A stretch of DNA of 64,000 nucleotides from Phaseolus vulgaris (Eukaryota; Streptophyta; Magnoliopsida; Fabales; Fabaceae). Below, in pieces: positions 20,896-31,785 of this stretch. Every line of letters starts with the position of its first letter. The first letter of the stretch is position 1. The DNA lies in the NCBI RefSeq assembly GCF_000499845.2, contig NC_023749.2, forward strand, positions 40,717,660 through 40,781,659, read 5' to 3'. Both the position numbers and the translations under genes were made by a program. The notes beneath the pieces are model-generated. The model saw only the letters and a list, made by a program, of their open reading frames with translations. It made no database searches and was not told the DNA's origin.

Positions 20896-22225
20896 ATGGC
20901 TGGATTTTCAAGTGATGCATCCTACAAGCAGAATTCTCCTTCCAAAGCTTCAATCCTTGGTGAATTACATGAAGCTCAAAGAACCATTAGACGGTTGGAG
21001 GAGAAATTGCAAAAGATGGAGGTGCAACAAGCTAGACCATCTCATTCAATTCATGATGAGCATCATAGACCTTCAACAAGAGCTTCTTCCAATGATGTTG
21101 GCCGTGAAGATGAGCATAGGAGAAGGAGAACTCCACCCCAAGTCCATGGACAAAGACATCATCACCAAGGGGAAAGAATTCACTACGGCAATGGCTTCTA
21201 TCATGATGCAAAGTCCAAGCTTCCTTCGGTCAAGCTACCTTGTTTTAATGGTTCTAGTGATCCAAATGTATATTTAGATTGGGAGGCTAAGTGTGAACAA
21301 ATTTTTGAGATCCATGAGATCCAAGATGAGCATAAGCTTAAGCTAGCCACCCTAGAGTTTAGTGATTATGCCATGAAATGGTGGCATGGAATTGTAAAGG
21401 ACATTATCTATCACAAGGGTCCTCCCGTGGACTCTTGGAACTCTTTGAAGGATCATATGCGCGCTAGGTTTGTGCCCCCACATTTTAGGAAAGACCTCAT
21501 GTTGAGACTCCAACGGTTTCAACAAGGCACGCTAAATGTGGATGGATATTATAAGGAGCTTGAGACGCTTGTGCTTAAAATTGAATTAGAAGAAAGTGAA
21601 GAAGCCATGGTTGCTAGGTTTGTGAGTGGTCTTAGGAAGGATATTCAAGACATTGTTGAGTTAAGAGAGTATTCATCATTGGGCTCTTTAGTTCATCTTG
21701 CAATGAAGGTGGAAGCCCAACTTGCTAAGAAAAACTGTTTTAAAAATACTTTCAATGATGGATACTACTCCAAGTCTTGGAGAAACAAAACTTCTTTTTC
21801 TAAACATCCTTCCAAAGATTCTTCTTTCAAACCCAAGGAATCTAAGCCATCAACTTCTAGACCTAAGTCTCCCACTAGAACATCTAATACTAAATGCTTT
21901 AAATGTATGGGTTATGGTCATATTGCTGCAAATTGTCCTTCCAAACGAAGTATGTACATGCATGAGGGCATTGTAGTTAGTGAGCATGATTCGGATTCTC
22001 CTAAGCATTCATTGCATTCTCATGCATCTAGTGAGGAAGAGAGTGAATGTCCACTTGAAGGGGACTTGTTAGTTGTGAGAAGACTTCTTGGACAAGTTTC
22101 ACAACCTTTTGATGAAAGTCTAAGGGAAAATATTTTCCATACAAGGTGTCTTATTCAAAACAACATTTGTTCCTTGATGGTGGATGGGGGTAGTTGTGCA
22201 AATGTGGCTAGTACAAGAGTAGTAG
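20896..22225 (+). CDS. CRM-1 gag-pol frame, piece 1: gag and start of protease
   Basis: Start MAGFSSDASYKQNSPSKASI, the same as in CRM-2. A short coiled coil (ELHEAQRTIRRLEEKLQKME, about residues 24-43) comes first, then the capsid-like gag domain (about residues 110-270: VYLDWEAKCEQIFE, YAMKWWHGIV). A zinc knuckle CFKCMGYGHIAANC (C-x2-C-x4-H-x4-C) lies near nt 21897-21938, and the protease starts with LMVDGGSCANVAS near 22174-22215. A solo LTR with duplication AGTAG interrupts it at 22226. The frame continues at 22685 with no base lost. In an intact element gag packages the RNA and the protease matures the polyprotein. Confidence 0.88.
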
Positions 22226-22679
22226 TGTACCGGTAGGCATCGGACGAACGCACGTGACCGACCGACCTAATGCACAATAAATGTAAGGGCATTTATGTGA
22301 CAAGCTAAGGTGGTTAAGATACACCTCCGAAGAATAAGGAATATGCGTTTAAAGAAGATATGTTTCCCGGGTATTCCGGAGCACGACTGGCAAGACATAT
22401 CCATAACCACCCTGAGCCCAAGGGATAGAAAGCCCATTAGGCAATCCTATAAATACTGTGCTCAAGCCAGAGAAAGGTACGTTTTCATTCACTTACGAAA
22501 CCGCGCTTAGAATCTCATACTTACTTGAGCGTCGGAGTGCCTTCGCAGGTACCCTCCCCCGCCCGACCGAAGGAGACACCAAGAAGGAACGACCGACTGA
22601 AGGAGAAGAAGATCGACACGTCAGCAATCTCATTACGTCAACCGACCGTGCCTGGGCCCCATTTCTCCAAACAGGTACA
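22226..22679 (+). mobile_element. Solo LTR of an unidentified family (454 bp)
   Basis: Starts TGTACCGGTAGGCATC, ends CCAAACAGGTACA, and is flanked by perfect AGTAG duplications (22221-22225 and 22680-22684) inside the CRM-1 protease. It has a TATA box TATAAAT (22448-22454). It shares ACTTGAGCGTCGGAGTGC (22523-22540) with the TAT LTRs although the rest looks unrelated, so it may come from a distant Tat-type family. The many GACCGACC words near both ends are distinctive. Orientation is assigned from the TATA box. Confidence 0.85.
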
Positions 22680-22684
22680 AGTAG

Positions 22685-23160
22685 ATAAGCTTGGATTGCC
22701 TACTATCTCTCATACAAAGCCCTACAAATTACAATGGCTTAGTGAAGTAGGAGAAATAATTGTCAATAAACAAGTCCTCATCCATTTCTCCATTGGAAAA
22801 TACAAAGATGAGGTATTATGTGATGTTGTGCCCATGGAAGCCACTCATGTTCTTTTGGGAAGGCCTTGGCAATTTGATAGAAAAGTTTTACATGATGGCT
22901 TTACCAACAAACTATCTTTTGAATTCCATGGTCACAAGGTTACTTTAAAATCTCTCTCTCCAAGAGAAGTCCATGAGGACCAAGTTATCATGAAGAAAAA
23001 GAGGGAGAGTGAAAAAGATAAAAAAGATAAAAAAGATAAGAGTTCTAAGCCTACACTCCTTGTGTCTAGGCGTGACATTGAAAGGGAAATAGTGGCTCAT
23101 CATCCTCTTTTTTTAGCCATCCGTAGAACTCTTAGAGTAGAATCACTTGTTGATAGTCCT
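22685..23160 (+). CDS. CRM-1 gag-pol frame, piece 2: rest of protease and linker
   Basis: Continues the frame of 20896-22225. It contains the protease end (ATHVLLGRPWQFDR) and a lysine-rich linker (EKDKKDKKDKKDKSS). TAT-2 interrupts it at 23161, with target duplication GTCCT (23156-23160 and 46295-46299). Counting bases, piece 1 plus piece 2 is 1806, a multiple of three, so the frame passes unbroken into the piece starting at 46300. Confidence 0.85.
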
Positions 23161-23900
23161 TGTACCGTCCCGTATCCGGGTGTTGACTAAGTCAAGGTCA
23201 AAGTCAACGGCTGGAGAGTCAAAGTCAACGCAAGGCGTCGCCTAGGTGGAGAGACGCCAAGAGGAAGCGTCGCCAAGGCAAGGCATCGCCTAGTGAAGGC
23301 GTCGCCCAACCAGGGTTTCGCCAGATCAAACAGTGCTAAAGCAAGGCAATCACGGTGTGGTTCCCCGATACCCATGGGTAGGAAAGACCATGGAGGGAGC
23401 GACGCCGTGGGAAGGCCTCAGGTCCCGATAACCCGGGGCAGTGATAAAGAGAAGGAAAAGGTGGCTTCAAGGCCATAGTGAAAGCATCAGTGTAAGGCAG
23501 CCTGACTCGTGAAGTACCCCTGCCGCCCAAGAGACGCCCTCGGGACAGATACGACCCAAGAAGAAGGTCACGCCCAGGGCAACCGGGTACAGGATACGAG
23601 AGGAAGGCAGATACGCTCTCAAAGTAAGTGACTAGATAATTGGGGGCATGAGTTGGCACCCAAAAAGTCACCCCTAGCGCAGTAACACTCCCCAGCAGGA
23701 GGACTCACACGTAGAAACGTCCCCAGATGGGGTCATGGCGTCGTGAGGCCCTCCACGTGTACGACAGCCATGCCAGAATAGAAACACCCTTCAGTCAGGT
23801 GCCAGGTAATTAAAAGTCATTCAATACAGTTTCCCTTTCGAGCATCCAGGTACTATAATGGCTCCCGAGCGTTTCAACGTCTTAAATGCGCTACGTTTTC
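23161..23900 (+). repeat. TAT-2 5' LTR, first part
   Basis: Begins TGTACCGTCCCGTATCC and matches the 3' LTR 45087-46294 up to GCGCTACGTTTTC, where TAT-3 is inserted. The last five bases TTTTC (23896-23900) recur at 35301-35305 as the target duplication of TAT-3. Contains GGCGTCGCC units (about 23230-23325) and the CCCATGGGTAGGAAAGACCA motif (about 23370). Confidence 0.92.
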
Positions 23901-25148
23901 TGTTCCGTCCGGTTGACCGGGACGTCTTCGTGCACGACCTCAATCGTCAGCTGGGGTCTCCTTCCCGCTGGTTGCCCGCGGATTCCTGCAAAAAAGGGGA
24001 CAAAGAGGCGCCCTAGCGGCCGTGTGCACTCTGACGCTCAAGTCAGCCAGCAAGAAACACCAAAAAACTGTCCACCCGCGTATCTGAGCACCGCGTGTGG
24101 CACTTTGAAGGTGGTAAAAAAACTGTGTATAGGTGTGTGTGTTGTCTCCTTCAGGCAAAAATATTCTCCAGTCACTTGTACGTAACCTTAATGCACGGGC
24201 AAGCAACCAGAGAGTTTCTCCTAAATTTGCCAAAGGTTCCAACCCTTTTTCCGACATTCCAAGCGCTATTTAAACTGCCCCAGCATTTAAAGCGCCTTAA
24301 AGCGCTTTTAATCTCAAACGTAACGCACTCATTAAAGCGCTTAATTACGAAACGTAACGCACTCATTAAAGCGTTAACACCACTAGGAAGCCATAATAGT
24401 ACCTGAATGCTCGAAAGGGAAACTGTATTGAATATCTTTAATTACCTGGCACCTGACTAGAGGGTGTTTCTATTCCGGCATGGCTGTCGTACACGTGGAG
24501 GGCCTCACGACGCCATGACCCCATCTGGGGGCGTTTCTGCCCATCTGGGGACGTCTCTACGTGTGAGTCCTCCTGCTTGGGAGTGCTACTGCGCTAGGGG
24601 TGACTTTTTGGGTGCGAACTCATGCCCCAAGTATCTAGCCACTTACTTTGAGAGCGTATCTGCCTTTCTCTCGTACACTGCACCCGCTTACCCTGGGCAT
24701 GACCTTCCTCTTGGGTCGAATCTGTCCCGAAAGCGTCTCTGGGGTGGCAGGGGTACTTCACGAGTCAGGCTGCCCTACCCTGATGTCATCACTATGGCCT
24801 TGAAGCCACCTCTTTTTTCTCTTTATCACTTTCCCGAGATATCGGGTCATGAGGCTTTCCCACGGCGTCGCTCCCTCCATGGTCTTTCCTACCCAGGGGT
24901 ATCGGGGAACCACACCGTGAGTGCCTTACTTTTACACTGTTTGATCTGGCTACGCCCTGGTTGGGCGACGCCTCCACCCAGGCGACGCCTTGCCTTGGCG
25001 ACGACTCCACCCAGGCGACGCCTTGTCCTGTCTGGGCGACGCTTCCTCTTGGCGTCTCTACACCTGGGCGTCACCTTGAGTTGACTTTGACTTTCCATTC
25101 GTTGACTTTGACCTTGACTTAGTCAATGCCCTGATACGGGACGGTACA
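23901..25148 (-). repeat. TAT-3 3' LTR (1248 bp, reverse orientation)
   Basis: On the + strand TGTTCCGTCCGGTTGACC to GATACGGGACGGTACA. It carries the uninterrupted U3 text (24615-24735) that a telomere-like patch replaces in the partner LTR. GGCGACGCC units lie at about 24963-25075. Confidence 0.92.
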
Positions 25149-25859
25149 CAAGCCCCCCAGTCTTAAGCCGAAGACTTGTCTTCAGCGCAAAGACTAAAGC
25201 CTTGCCCCCACCATCCACGTGCCTTCCTGATGACGTGTCATTCTCTGCTGACTCAGCAATTTTTCGAATTACTGACGCGACATTTGCTGAACCACAAGGG
25301 TATTCTTAATGACCTTTTGGACATTCCCTGAAATGGGGATGATAACACGTGGCCCATCGCGTGGTCCTCCTTTAGAGACCTTTGCGTTTCCCCTGGGCAA
25401 TCGACCCTCTGACGCGTGGCCCGATCCTACGGCCCTTAGTTAGCGCCTCTTGAGTTGCGAAATGTAACATTTAAGTTACTCCAAACCCCGCGCTCACCCT
25501 ACTGTTACATTCACTCACTCTGCTACTTCGCTCTATTCATCGCCTCCAAAACCCTTTTTCTCTGCAATTGCGATTCTCCCCTTCCTGCGCTCTCCTACTG
25601 CCTCCATTTCAACAACAAAGGTATGGTTCTGAGCACTCACAACTCTTCACTTTCGTCGCATTATAGGAAACTGCCTGGGACTGTTGTTATTCTCGTATTT
25701 CTCTGGATATTGTTTGTATGCTTCGTTGTTCCTCTCGTTTCCCTTCGTTGTCTTGTGGGTAGGGCGCTCCTAGGGCTCTTCCATTTCTCCCTTTTCTTCT
25801 CCCAAACCCCTTTTTCTCTGAACCCTTTCTTTCTCTTTTGATCTTCAGTATTGGCATTG
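25149..25859 (+). promoter_or_regulatory. TAT-3 polypurine tract, aORF-B promoter and leader
   Basis: CAAGCCCCCCAGTC (25149-25162) is the reversed polypurine tract. Then come CCACGTG (25215-25221) and ACACGTGGCCCATCGCG (25355-25371), both CACGTG boxes, and AATGTAACATTTAAGTTACT (near 25460) with a pyrimidine-rich leader before the ATG at 25860. The CACGTGGCCCATCGCG block recurs with small changes before every antisense gene in the window. I see no convincing TATA box here. Confidence 0.5.
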
Positions 25860-28164
25860 ATGGCGAAAACTAAAACCACTGCGCCTCCCCCGCTCCCCAA
25901 GTCTCATTATAAGGGCGAATATGACTGGGCCCCCGACAAACTTCTGGACGAATGTTCCCTCCTGAACTCTGTTGAGGACGTGGAGGCTCATAGGGGGGAC
26001 CCTGCCCTCTATAACTTCAATGCGTTCCACAAAAATCACGACTCCCAAGTCCTGGTGAGCCGGGTGCGACCTGGAATGCCCGTTTGTGCGGACTCACGGG
26101 ATACTGGGGGATGCCCTTTCTTCTTCCTCTATCAGATGGTGCTCAAAAGGGTGGGCCTGCGTCTACCCCTCACTCCCTTCGAAAAAGAGCTACTGACAGA
26201 GATAAACATTGCTCCCGCCCAACTCCATCCCAACAGTTGGGCTTTCGTGAGGGGGTTCCAAATTCTCTGCGACTATCTAGGCGTTCCTTCCTCTATGGAC
26301 GTTTTTCTTCACTTCTTCGAGGTAAAGAAGCAAGGGAAGAGTCTCTGGATGAGCTTTTCTGGCATCGCCGGGCGCATTATCCTTACGCTCTTCCAGAATT
26401 CGTTCAAAGGATGGAAGGGGAAATTCTTCAAGGTACGCGCGACCAAGCGCGATCCTTCCATCCTAGAGGGCTTTCCCCTGTACTGGACAGACAAGCCCAT
26501 AACCATGAAGCCCTTGGCTCTGGACGAGCTCGCCCCGCCTGACCGGGATGTATGCAAAGCCTTGGCGGGACTGGGAATAGTCTTCGATACCGCCAAACTC
26601 ATCGCGAACGAATTCAATGCCCATGGGCTTTCTACCTACTTCGGTATCTGCTCTTGGTGATTTATGATGCATTAGTTGTTGTGGTTATCTGCATGTATTT
26701 GGCCATAGAATCTTCCTTCTGATTCATCTGAATTAAACTTATGCTACCATTTTTCGCTGTACAATGTTACTTGCATTTTCACGCCTCTTCATGTATTGTG
26801 AATTCGCATAACTGTTCTAGTGCTAATCCTTGTTGTTTGGCCTGTCTTGATATAGGATCGGTGATGGGCGTTTCCAAAAGAATAATGCTGGCGAAAGCAC
26901 TGAAGGAGGCTCGTGCCGCCAAGGCAGGCGTCTCCTCCAGCCCTGTTGCCAATCCGGTTCTCCCACCGGCTCCGTCACCGCCGCCTCCAGTCATTGCTGA
27001 AGCTGCTTCTAGCCCATCTCCGACGTCTCCACCTGGCTCCGACGTGCTTCCAACTCCCAACTCTCCCCCGCCTATCGCCGCTGTTCCCCTAGCCGCGGCC
27101 TCGTCACCGGCTCCAACCCCCCTTGACAAAGGGAAAAGGGTTTTGGAGATTCTGTCAGATGACGAGGATTCGGAAGGGGTGGCACCCTTCAGAAGGAGAA
27201 AATCCGCACGGGTTCCTCTTCTGGTAGAGTGCCGCAGGGAGGGAACCCCTTTATGGACAACCCTCCAAGCGCAACCTCACTCCCTCCTAGGATACTCCAA
27301 GAGGAAAGGGGCGAAGGCGCCGAATCTGCGCCGCCTCCGCCACCGCCAGAAACCACTGCTTCCCCGGCTCCCGACGCTGCTGCCCCCGACTTCATCGCCA
27401 TCCCTCCTCCAATCATGCATCTGATGAGGGGTTTCAGTGGCGGGACTATGCCAGAAGGTACCGACAAGAGGGAAGGCATGCCTTTCTACTTGGGGGCCTT
27501 CTTGGCGGTGGCCCTTGAATGGCGCTCCCAGGCCAGAAACGCGGTCCTGCAAGCTCATACCTTCCAAGCCTTGGAAACAAAAGCATCTACTCTGGAAGAG
27601 GAAATGAGGACCCTGGGACGCCAGAACGAAGCCTATAAAACTTCTCTGAGACAAATACAAGAGTCCAAAGCGGAAATAGAGAGGCGACTGGCGGAGGCAT
27701 TGGAGCTCCAGGCAGGCTTCTACACTCGGGAAGTTGCTCTTCAAGTGCAGGTAACGGGTCTTCAGGAAGTGGTCAAAGCGGATGCAGAAACTCAAAAGGA
27801 CCTGAAGGACCGTTGCTGCGAACAGGCTGCCAAGGTGGAGCGGATGGAGGAGGAAATGGCCACCCAGGCCAAAGCTGTGGACCTTCTCCGAGTTGACTAC
27901 GACAAACTGCGGGTCGAGGTTAGCCGGCTTCGCGTGGAGAAAGAGGCTCTGGAGAAGCAGGTGACCTCTGGAGACGCCGCCATTGAGGAACTGGAGAAGG
28001 AGAAAAAGTCCCTTATCCAGGAGATGGCGGGTACCCTCGAGGAGGGGTTCCAAGAGGCCCTGACCCAGGCGTCCTGCGAGAATCCTGGCGTCAACCTTTC
28101 GAACTGCGACCCCACACACCACGTCGTCGACGGGAAGGTCGTGCCCATGGACTTGAACGACTGA
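25860..28164 (+). pseudogene. TAT-3 antisense gene aORF-B, two exons, one frameshift
   Basis: Exon 1 (25860-26643) is open: MAKTKTTAPPPLPKSHYKGE, the core NSWAFVRGFQIL, FLHFFEVKKQGKSLWMSFSG, and GFPLYWTDKP. An alternative ATG nine bases upstream is in frame. The intron is 26644-26855 (GTATCT donor, GATATAG acceptor, phase 1; 212 bases). Exon 2 (26856-28164) starts GSVMGVSKRIMLAKALKE and is Pro/Ser-rich. It has VLEILSDDEDSEG (about 27139-27177) with RRRKSARVP, a small deletion near 27230 that shifts the frame, then a coiled coil of about 200 residues (27530-28100) and the C-terminus DGKVVPMDLND. Subtype alpha, closest to TAT-1. One indel is the only clear defect. Confidence 0.8.
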
Positions 28165-29458
28165 ACCACTGCCTCTCATCCGCCACCTTCCTCTTCAAGC
28201 TTAACTCTTCATTCTTTACCTTCGTTTTTTTGATTTTATCTGCCGAAACTTGTAATTCTTTGAACTATCCGTACTCTTGTTACTGATTTGGGATGTCCGT
28301 ATGGCTGCATTTATTTCTTTGCCACATACGATTCTGCCTATGCGATCTCATTCTCATCTTTTCCCTTCACGCGCTTCACTTACTTTATCTGGGTTCTGCC
28401 CGTTTCTTTCACTTCGTTGGGCGGTTTGGTATGATCGGGTAAGGTCGCCCGCCAACCCTCACGCCCATGGAGAGGCTCACTAAGTGGCGCCGTATCGTCC
28501 ACGGGACGTCTCTGATACCGAAAGGCCCTTTCTTTGATCTTTAACGCTCGGCGCCCACGCCTAAGGAGAGGCCTGCTAAAGCAACACCGTATTGTCCCCG
28601 GGTGTCTAAAACGCTGAGTGCTGTGGGGGTCTGTTCCCTCCATGGTCTTTCCTTCCCATAGGTATCGGGGAACACCCCGCCAGCGATTCGCTGGCGTTTG
28701 GCGATCTCATCTCCCTCCACAGTCTTTCCTACCTGTGGGTATCGGGGAGGTAACGCCTGTGACTAACTTTGCCTTTCTTTGATTTCTTCTCCCTCCACAA
28801 TCTTTCCTACCTGTGGGTATCGGGGAGGTGACGCCAGTCGGTATTTGGGTTGGCGACGCCCGCGACATCTCGCGCTGTCGTCGCCCTTTACGTCCTTCCT
28901 GGCAACGCCTCGGGCGTTACCTTTACTTCGACATTGACCTTAATTCTTGCCTTGGTCAACGCCTGATAACAGCGAAGAGCCCAAGGCTTTGCCTGTGCCA
29001 TCCACGTGGCGCTCCTTGTATAGCTGATGGGACCTTTTGTCATTCGACTTGATCCACATGGCGCTGCTTGCATGGTTGATGGGGTATCTAGTCATTCCAT
29101 TTTCTGACTCCTGCTGTACTCCTGGCTCACTTTCGACGGCGCATCGTACCACTGGATATTCTGCTGATACGACGTTTTCTGATTTAAACCAGTGGTGCCA
29201 GCGTCATCCTTTCATCTTCTGCCACGTGTATCAATCGCGCGGTGCATCCGTTCGCGTCGTTTGGTGCTCTAACCGCTTTATTTAACTCTTCAAACTCTAG
29301 AACTATCTTCATCATTTTCTCACTCTTCATAACCTACTTGCGTTCTTTCTCCTTGCACCCTTCCTTCTTGCACCCTTTCTTCTCTGTCGAAGGGTTGTTC
29401 TAACCTTCGCTCCCCCGCTCAACTCTTGCATTTCTGGCCATCCTGATCTTGTTAAAGA
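28165..29458 (+). promoter_or_regulatory. TAT-3 spacer and aORF-A promoter
   Basis: No gene is supported. Two CGTATCGTCC-type blocks lie at about 28455-28615. Three copies of the TCTTTCC..CCCATAGGTATCGGGG-type motif follow (near 28645, 28720 and 28800), then TTGACCTTAATTCTTGCC and GGTCAACGCCTGATAACAGC at about 28955-28975, an LTR-end-like segment with the terminal part and polypurine tract missing. Then come CCACGTGG (29002-29009), GCCACGTG (29221-29228) and a TATA-like TTTATTTAA (29277-29285), 174 bases before the ATG at 29459. TAT-1 and TAT-2 have the same spacing. Confidence 0.6.
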
Positions 29459-30424
29459 ATGTCTTCTCACGATGCTTCCTCCAGGGTCCGTCCCAAAGAC
29501 TTGTATCCTTGGGCCTCGAGTGAACTTCTTGATGAGTGTTCATGCTTGCTCTCCACCAGGGCCGTACGGGAACACAAAGGGGAGTTATGTTCTTATGACC
29601 ACCGGGCCTTCGCAAGGAGGCACGATGACGACATCGCTGTGCTCCCTTGCACTCTGGGGGAGCCAGTGTGTGGAGACGAACGGGCCAACGACGGGGTCCC
29701 TTTCTTTTACTTTTACCAGGTGGCGTTCAAGACCATCGGGGTGCGCTTACCCTTCTCCTGGTTCTAGAAGGAACTGCTGACGGAGATCAACGTTGCTCCG
29801 ACCCAGTTATACCCCAACAGTTGGGCCTTTGTCAAAGCCTTCGACGTTTTCTTCGGGTTTCTGGGTTGTGCACCCTCGGTTGACCTCTTTCTTCACTTCT
29901 TTGAGGTGAAGAGACAGAGACACAACCTCTGGGTAACTCTCAGTAATGTGCCCGGGAGGGTTCTCTTCACACCCTTCCAGAGCTCGTTCACCGGGTGGAA
30001 AGGCCGGTTCTTCAAGATCTGTCGTACTGACCTTGTTCCCGACGCTCTGGATGGGTTTCCACTGTACTGGGTGAGAGAGGAAAAGGCCCTCAAAGCCAAA
30101 CCCCTCAAGAATCTGGCTCCAAGTGATCAAATAGCTTGCCGGATTCTTGCTGAGGCGGGAGGCTTTGACTCTGCTACGGTGATCAGCTTGGAGTTCAACG
30201 CTAGGACTCTTGAGAAGTACATATGTGAGAACCACTGCCTTAGGCAACTTCGGCCTTCGTTACTTTCTAACTGTGCCTGTCTTTCTTCACGGTGTCTCTA
30301 ATACATCTGTTCCCTTTGTGCAGGTTCGAAAATAAGCCAAGAAAAGAGGACACGACTTACTCGAGCGCTGCGGGCTGGGAATGGGGCTTCGCCTTCCTCC
30401 AGTGATGACTCTGATGAGCGCTGA
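29459..30424 (+). pseudogene. TAT-3 antisense gene aORF-A, two exons, one nonsense codon
   Basis: Exon 1 (29459-30224) starts MSSHDASSRVRPKDLYPWAS. A TAG at 29765-29767 stands where TAT-1 has a Glu codon; otherwise the frame is open through NSWAFVKAFDVF, FLHFFEVKRQRHNLWVTLSN and GFPLYWVREE. The intron is 30225-30323 (GTGAGAAC donor, TTTGTGCAG acceptor, phase 1; 99 bases). Exon 2 is 30324-30424, 101 bases as in TAT-1 and TAT-0, and ends SPSSSDDSDER. With TAT-1 it defines the two-exon model. Confidence 0.78.
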
Positions 30425-30823
30425 GAAGTGGTTTGTTTGTGTTTTTGCATTTTGTACTGAACATTGCTTGTAACAACATCTTTTCAATATCATAATTCTT
30501 TACAACGCCACTTTACTTTGCATACGCTTCATATACCGCGCGACTTCCTTTTGTCTCGTTCTGCCAACAATGCATGCTTTTACTTGGGCGACGCCTTCTT
30601 TCTGGGCGACGCCAAGACCTAGGCGACGCCTTCTTCCTTGGCGACACCATGGCCTAGGCGGCGCATCACATTACTTCTAACAAGGAAAGATAAAGGCTGA
30701 AAACCAAGGCACTTCTTTTTCTCAACTGGTTTTTCCATTTATTAGGGTGACCTCATTAAAAAACCCCCGAAAGGGAAAAAGAGCGTCCCCTTCAACTAAA
30801 TTGTTACATGCTGCTTACATAAG
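30425..30823. other. TAT-3 spacer between aORF-A and pol
   Basis: No gene. Contains a short run of GGCGACGCC units (about 30583-30663) and the conserved TTAAAAAACCCCCGAAAGGG / GCGTCCCCTTCAACTAAATT segment (about 30755-30805) found after the pol stop in all TAT copies. Confidence 0.6.
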
Positions 30824-31785
30824 TCAACTGAAATAAAATTTTAAGTTGGCTGCATTCCAACTGCGCGGGATAGGGCCTCCATCTAAAGTCTCCAGGTTGT
30901 ACGAACCGTTGCCCTTAGCCTCAGTAACTCTGAAGGGCCCGGTCCACTTGGGAGACAGCTTATTCTCCAACTCGTATGGGTGAGCTTTCCTCATCACTAG
31001 GTCGCCCACCTGAAACTGTCGCGGCTTTACCTTAGAGCTATATTGCCGCTCCACTCTTCTCTTCATCGCTTCAGCTTTTATTCTAGCTTCTTCCCTGGCC
31101 TCTTCTAGCAGATCCAGGTTTACCCGTCTCTCCTCATTAGATTCCTCCACCACAAAGTTTTGAAAACGCGGTGAGCTTTCGTGTATTTCTACTGGAATCA
31201 TCGCGTCCGACCCGTACACCAAACTGAAAGGCGTCTCCATAGTAGAGGATTGGGGCGTGGTGTGGTATGCCCATACAATCCTTGGCACCTCTTCCGCCCA
31301 CGCCCCTTTGGCCTTCTCTAACCTTCTTTTTAACCCCCTCAGCAGAACTCTGTTTGCTGACTCTACTTGTCCATTGGTCTGGGGGTGTTCGACCGACGCG
31401 AACACTTGCTTGATTCCCACTTCAGCACACAGATTTCTCAATTGCTGACTGGCGAACTGGGTCCCGTTGTCAGATATCAGGCGCCTGGGTACGCCAAAGC
31501 GACACACGATGTTTCTCCACACAAAATGCTGTACCTTATGCGCAGTGATTTGTGCCACGGGCTCTGCCTCTATCCACTTGGTGAAGTATTCGATGGCGAC
31601 GATCAGATACTTCATCTGCCTGATTTCTAGTGGGAAAGGGCCCAGGATGTCAATTCCCCATGTGTGGAAAAGCCACGGGCTGTATATGGACCGCAACTCT
31701 TCTGGCGGCGCCTTGTGCCAGTCGGCGTGCTTTTGGCATTGCTTACACCGCTGGGCGTGCCGTGCGCAATCCTCTTTCACTGTTG
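30824..31785 (-). pseudogene. TAT-3 integrase, N-terminal part deleted
   Basis: The - strand frame reads from the deletion junction (about 31785) into ATVKEDCARHAQRCKQCQKH, the second half of the HHCC finger, then the core with D, D, E in GIDILG, SDNGTQF and NGQVESANR, and the C-terminus to LKFYFS at 30824. The core is uninterrupted. Upstream, the frame joins an RT fragment out of frame: the junction text CCCGTGCAACAGTG places a TGA shortly after the join. Relative to TAT-2 and TAT-0 about 2.2 kb (RT, RNase H, archaeal-type RNase H, integrase start) is missing. Confidence 0.85.

Noticed and set aside
20436..20900. CRM LTR start at TGTATTAGTAGATAGG after a G-rich tract
   Set aside because: Both CRM-1 and CRM-2 have perfect target duplications only if the LTR starts at TGATG, about 270 bases upstream. 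The AGGAGGGGGG run lies inside the LTR.
20846..21277. 143-codon + strand frame overlapping CRM-1 gag (and 54136-54666 in CRM-2)
   Set aside because: Out-of-frame shadow of gag; similarity follows the gag nucleotide conservation.
24464..25084. 206-codon open frame in the TAT-3 LTR, with counterparts in other TAT LTRs
   Set aside because: The frame is not kept in the TAT-0 LTR (9333-9647 and 59181-59495 read in shifted frames). Conservation is at the nucleotide level; probably not a protein.
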